From: Gemmatimonas aurantiaca
GTDB lineage: Bacteria > Gemmatimonadota > Gemmatimonadetes > Gemmatimonadales > Gemmatimonadaceae
Assembly (NCBI RefSeq): GCF_037190085.1
Contig: NZ_JBBCJO010000004.1
Coordinates: 1-64,000 of the forward strand
Direction of reading: 5' to 3'
Length of the DNA: 64,000 nucleotides
Every line of letters begins with the position of its first letter. The stretch's first letter is position 1. Below the pieces are notes generated by a model that was not told the DNA's origin, searched no databases, and was given only the letters and a program-made list of their open reading frames with translations. Below, in pieces: positions 62,133-64,000 of the stretch. The position numbers were made by a program, and so were the translations under genes.

Positions 62133-62169
62133 ACAGGACGTGTTCCTGTGCTCACAGGGCCCTGTGAGC
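62133..62169. promoter_or_regulatory. 20-bp perfect palindrome and neighbouring inverted repeat
   Basis: GCTCACAGGG / CCCTGTGAGC is a perfect 20-bp palindrome at 62150-62169. Adjacent is ACAGGA-N5-TCCTGT at 62133-62149. It lies 56-92 bp upstream of the cupredoxin start and upstream of the his promoter, so it could control either gene. Confidence 0.55.
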
Positions 62170-62224
62170 CTTGTGAAGTTATTCACGAGCCCATCGCGCG
62201 CCAAGCCCCCACCCCATCACCATC

Positions 62225-62253
62225 TTGACGTGTCCACATCGGCCCACTAGCCT
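62225..62253 (+). promoter_or_regulatory. Putative his operon promoter
   Basis: TTGACG (62225-62230), 17-bp spacer, TAGCCT (62248-62253). A transcript starting about 7 bp later would begin only a few bases before the leader ATG at 62265. The -10 is weak, so confidence is limited. Confidence 0.45.
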
Positions 62254-62264
62254 GCTCCGGATCT

Positions 62265-62357
62265 ATGCCAACGCTTCGCCAGCAGCACCATCACGCGCAT
62301 CATGGCCACGGCCCGACGGGTCGGGGGCGGTGGGCGCGTGTCGTGATGGCCGGCTGA
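62265..62357 (+). CDS. hisL: his operon leader peptide, His-rich
   Basis: A 30-codon ORF whose residues 8-15 read HHHAHHGH: six His codons within eight, followed by TGA at 62355. It lies just before a classic terminator and hisG, the arrangement of a his attenuator: ribosome stalling on His codons when His-tRNA is scarce would favour antitermination. The leader mRNA also has GCCGGC segments at 62349-62354 and 62376-62381 that could pair as alternative stems. Too short for automatic calling, but the codon content is decisive. Confidence 0.85.
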   Translation: MPTLRQQHHHAHHGHGPTGRGRWARVVMAG

Positions 62358-62387
62358 CAAGGCTTCCAGACACCCGCCGGCTCCCCG

Positions 62388-62417
62388 GGCCCGTCCTCCT
62401 CAGGACGGGCCTTTTTT
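62388..62417 (+). terminator. his attenuator terminator
   Basis: Perfect 10-bp stem GGCCCGTCCT (62388-62397) with AGGACGGGCC (62402-62411), 4-nt CCTC loop, followed by six T. It lies between the leader peptide and hisG, so it is the regulated terminator. Confidence 0.9.
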
Positions 62418-62432
62418 GTTGACCATCACCTG

Positions 62433-62453
62433 ATGTTCCAATAACAGGAACAT
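62433..62453 (+). promoter_or_regulatory. Hairpin over hisG ribosome-binding site
   Basis: 7-bp arms ATGTTCC (62433-62439) and GGAACAT (62447-62453) with a 7-nt loop; the AGGAA of the Shine-Dalgarno-like sequence lies within and beside the right arm, 10 nt before the hisG ATG. May reduce hisG translation. Confidence 0.45.
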
Positions 62454-62462
62454 TCCAAAGCC

Positions 62463-63341
62463 ATGCTGCGCATCGCCTTACCGAACAAGGGCCGTCTCAG
62501 CGAAGACACCCGCGAACTCTTCAACGACGCCGGCCTCGAGGTCCGCTCGTCGGGAGAGCGAGCCCTGACCGCATCCCTGGGCGGGGAGTTCGAAGCCATC
62601 TTCGTCCGCGCCCAGGACATTCCCGAATTCGTGGCCGATGGCGCGGCCGACGTGGGCGTGACCGGCTGGGACCTGGTCAACGAATCGGGGAGACCGCTGA
62701 CGTCCCATCTGGACCTGGGGTTCGGGCGATGCCGGCTGGTGGTCGCGGCGCGGGAGGAATCGGGAGTCCGGACGCTGGCCGATCTGGCCCGGCAGGCGCC
62801 ACCGATGCGCGTCGCCACCGTGTTTCCCAACATCACGCGGCGCTTTTTCGAGAACGCCGGTGTTCCCGCCGATATCGTGCCGGTGTCCGGAGCCGCGGAG
62901 ATCGCGCCGCACCTCGGCATCGCCGATGTCGTCGTCGATCTCACGTCCACCGGGTCGACACTGCGCGTGAATGGGCTGCGCGAAATCGACACGGTGCTGC
63001 GCTCGAGCGCGCATCTCATCACCGCCGAGGGCGGCCCCCGGCAGGGTGATGCGGCGCGACGCCGGGATCTCGACGATCTCGTCACCGCGCTGGCTTCGGT
63101 GATCCGCGCACGCGGCCAGCGATATCTCATGGCCAATGTTCCGCGCGAAGCACTCGATGCCGTGCGCGGCGTCTTGCCGGGACTCAATGGCCCCACCGTG
63201 ATCGATATCGCCGATCATGGCCGGTATGTCGCCGTGCATGCGGTCGTGAGCGCCGACACGATCTACCGCACGATCTCGCAACTGCGTGCGCTGGGTGGCG
63301 AAGGCATTCTCGTGACCCGCATCGAGCGGCTGGTGCCATGA
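62463..63341 (+). CDS. hisG: ATP phosphoribosyltransferase, long form
   Basis: 292 residues, first step of histidine synthesis (ATP + PRPP). N-terminal LRIALPNKGRLSEDT, PRPP-binding VVDLTSTGSTLRVNGL, and a C-terminal regulatory domain of about 75 residues (LMANVPREALDAVRGVLPGLNGPTVIDIAD) that makes it the long HisG form, feedback-inhibited by histidine and independent of HisZ. It overlaps hisD by 4 bp. Confidence 0.95.
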   Translation: MLRIALPNKGRLSEDTRELFNDAGLEVRSSGERALTASLGGEFEAIFVRAQDIPEFVADGAADVGVTGWDLVNESGRPLTSHLDLGFGRCRLVVAAREESGVRTLADLARQAPPMRVATVFPNITRRFFENAGVPADIVPVSGAAEIAPHLGIADVVVDLTSTGSTLRVNGLREIDTVLRSSAHLITAEGGPRQGDAARRRDLDDLVTALASVIRARGQRYLMANVPREALDAVRGVLPGLNGPTVIDIADHGRYVAVHAVVSADTIYRTISQLRALGGEGILVTRIERLVP

Positions 63342-64000
63342 CGGACCCGATCACATCGGCCTCATCGGCCCCATCCACCGATCCCGGCCCGTCCGATCGC
63401 GGTGTATCCGATCGCGGCGTATCCGATCGCGGTGCGTCGCTGCTGCGGGCACGGGGACGCTGGGAGGCGCTCGATGCAACGACCCGCCGTGCACTCGAGG
63501 ACCGGGCATCCACCGTCGATGCGACGGTGCGCGACCGCACGCGGGCCATCATCGAGGACGTGCGTCGGCGCGGCGATGACGCGCTCCGTGAGATGGCGCG
63601 CGACTACGACCGCGTGTCACTGCACACGCTCGACGTGCCGCGCGCCGAATGGGACGATGCGCTGACACGTCTCGATCCGATGTTGCGTCGCGCGCTCGAA
63701 CGTGCGGCGCGCAACATCGCGGCGGTACACCGTGATTTCCTGCCCGTCACCACACGCAGCACCCCGGAGCCGGGCATCACCGTGGTGCGTCGTCCCGATC
63801 CGCTGGGCCGTGTGGGCCTCTATGCGCCGGGTGGCCGCGCCGCGTATCCGAGTTCGCTGCTCATGGGTGCCATTCCGGCGCGGGTGGCCGGTGTGGGCGA
63901 GATCATCGTCTGCTCTCCACCGGGCCCTGATGGTCGTCCCCCTGACGTCGTACTGGCCGCCGCCGCGCTGGCCAATGTGGACCGGGTGTTTGCGCTTGGT
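63338..64000 (+). CDS. hisD: Histidinol dehydrogenase, 3' part missing
   Basis: 221 codons before the right edge. The core from WEALDATTRRALEDRASTV through RVGLYAPGGRAAYPSSLLMGAIPARVAGVGEIIVCSPPGPDGRPPDVVLAAAALANVDRVFALG matches HisD (PGG and PS residues of the NAD site). The first 35 residues are an unusual Ser/Asp/Arg/Gly-rich N-terminus with three SDRGV/A repeats from a 15-bp DNA repeat. ATG overlaps the hisG stop by 4 bp (ATGA). Confidence 0.93.
   Translation, partial: MTDPITSASSAPSTDPGPSDRGVSDRGVSDRGASLLRARGRWEALDATTRRALEDRASTVDATVRDRTRAIIEDVRRRGDDALREMARDYDRVSLHTLDVPRAEWDDALTRLDPMLRRALERAARNIAAVHRDFLPVTTRSTPEPGITVVRRPDPLGRVGLYAPGGRAAYPSSLLMGAIPARVAGVGEIIVCSPPGPDGRPPDVVLAAAALANVDRVFALG

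Noticed and set aside
62225..62422. A 65-codon plus-strand ORF in the his leader region
   Set aside because: It is out of frame with the His-rich leader peptide and runs into the attenuator terminator; the His-rich ORF explains the region better.

Overview
This 64 kb window is a GC-rich (by eye about two thirds G+C), densely coded bacterial chromosome segment. It has housekeeping operons (serine, arginine, histidine and isoprenoid biosynthesis, glutamine synthetase, superoxide dismutase) set among many secreted lipoproteins and outer-membrane proteins. Frequent GTG/TTG starts, many lipoboxes, periplasmic beta-propellers (LVIVD, YVTN, PD40, RCC1 with Ig-like domains), C-terminal-Phe beta-barrels and both DUF305 and DUF3332/DUF3568 lipoproteins point to a diderm. 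The combination looks most like Gemmatimonadota (Gemmatimonas-like); that is an inference from gene content, not a marker-gene result. I found no rRNA, tRNA, IS element, prophage or CRISPR array.

Layout. 1-7.9 kb: a partial LVIVD lipoprotein with a Met/His-rich DUF305 lipoprotein, an HExxH protein, a hybrid histidine kinase, a large Ig/RCC1 lipoprotein and a small lipoprotein. 7.9-11.4 kb: GNAT, Mn-type SOD, glutamine synthetase, and a divergent zinc-ribbon membrane protein. 11.5-18 kb: a GAF/PAS histidine kinase followed by a REC-HD-GYP regulator, a bipolar acidic/histone-H1-like protein, a degenerate NtrC-like protein and a MerR-like regulator. 18-22.9 kb: a serine operon (serA, an FAD 2-hydroxyacid dehydrogenase, serB, a class V aminotransferase). 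22.9-23.35 kb: a repeat-rich intergenic region. 23.4-31 kb: DUF3568, an ADP-ribosylglycohydrolase, a Fic protein preceded by three spaced AT-rich palindromic repeats, SDR, SEC-C, S51 peptidase, a threonine dehydratase-like enzyme and a plasmid-type replication initiator protein. 31-43 kb: CtpA-like protease, PD40 lipoprotein, YceI/MarR, a small zinc ribbon, a four-Cys YggX with a fatty acid desaturase, alpha/beta hydrolase, rhodanese, M28 peptidase, Smr-like protein and a phosphatase. 43.3-50 kb: argC-argB-argD-paiB diverging from argR-argH-HAD across an ArgR-like operator. 50-54.7 kb: DUF3332, three beta-barrel proteins and ispG. 54.8-61.5 kb: a six-gene minus-strand run ending in two beta-propeller proteins. 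61.6-64 kb: a cupredoxin lipoprotein and, divergently, the his operon (leader peptide, attenuator, hisG, partial hisD).

How it fits together. Biosynthetic control is visible directly in the DNA: a His-codon leader and attenuator for hisGD, an ArgR-type operator for argC/argR, and a serine operon carrying the dehydrogenase expected to recycle SerA's by-product. The most unusual structures are the three-copy palindrome array before fic, a dispersed long-hairpin repeat found after two minus-strand stop codons (one inside the arg operon), a catalytically degenerate AAA+ enhancer-binding-like protein, and a BY-kinase-like chain-length protein whose P-loop is gone.
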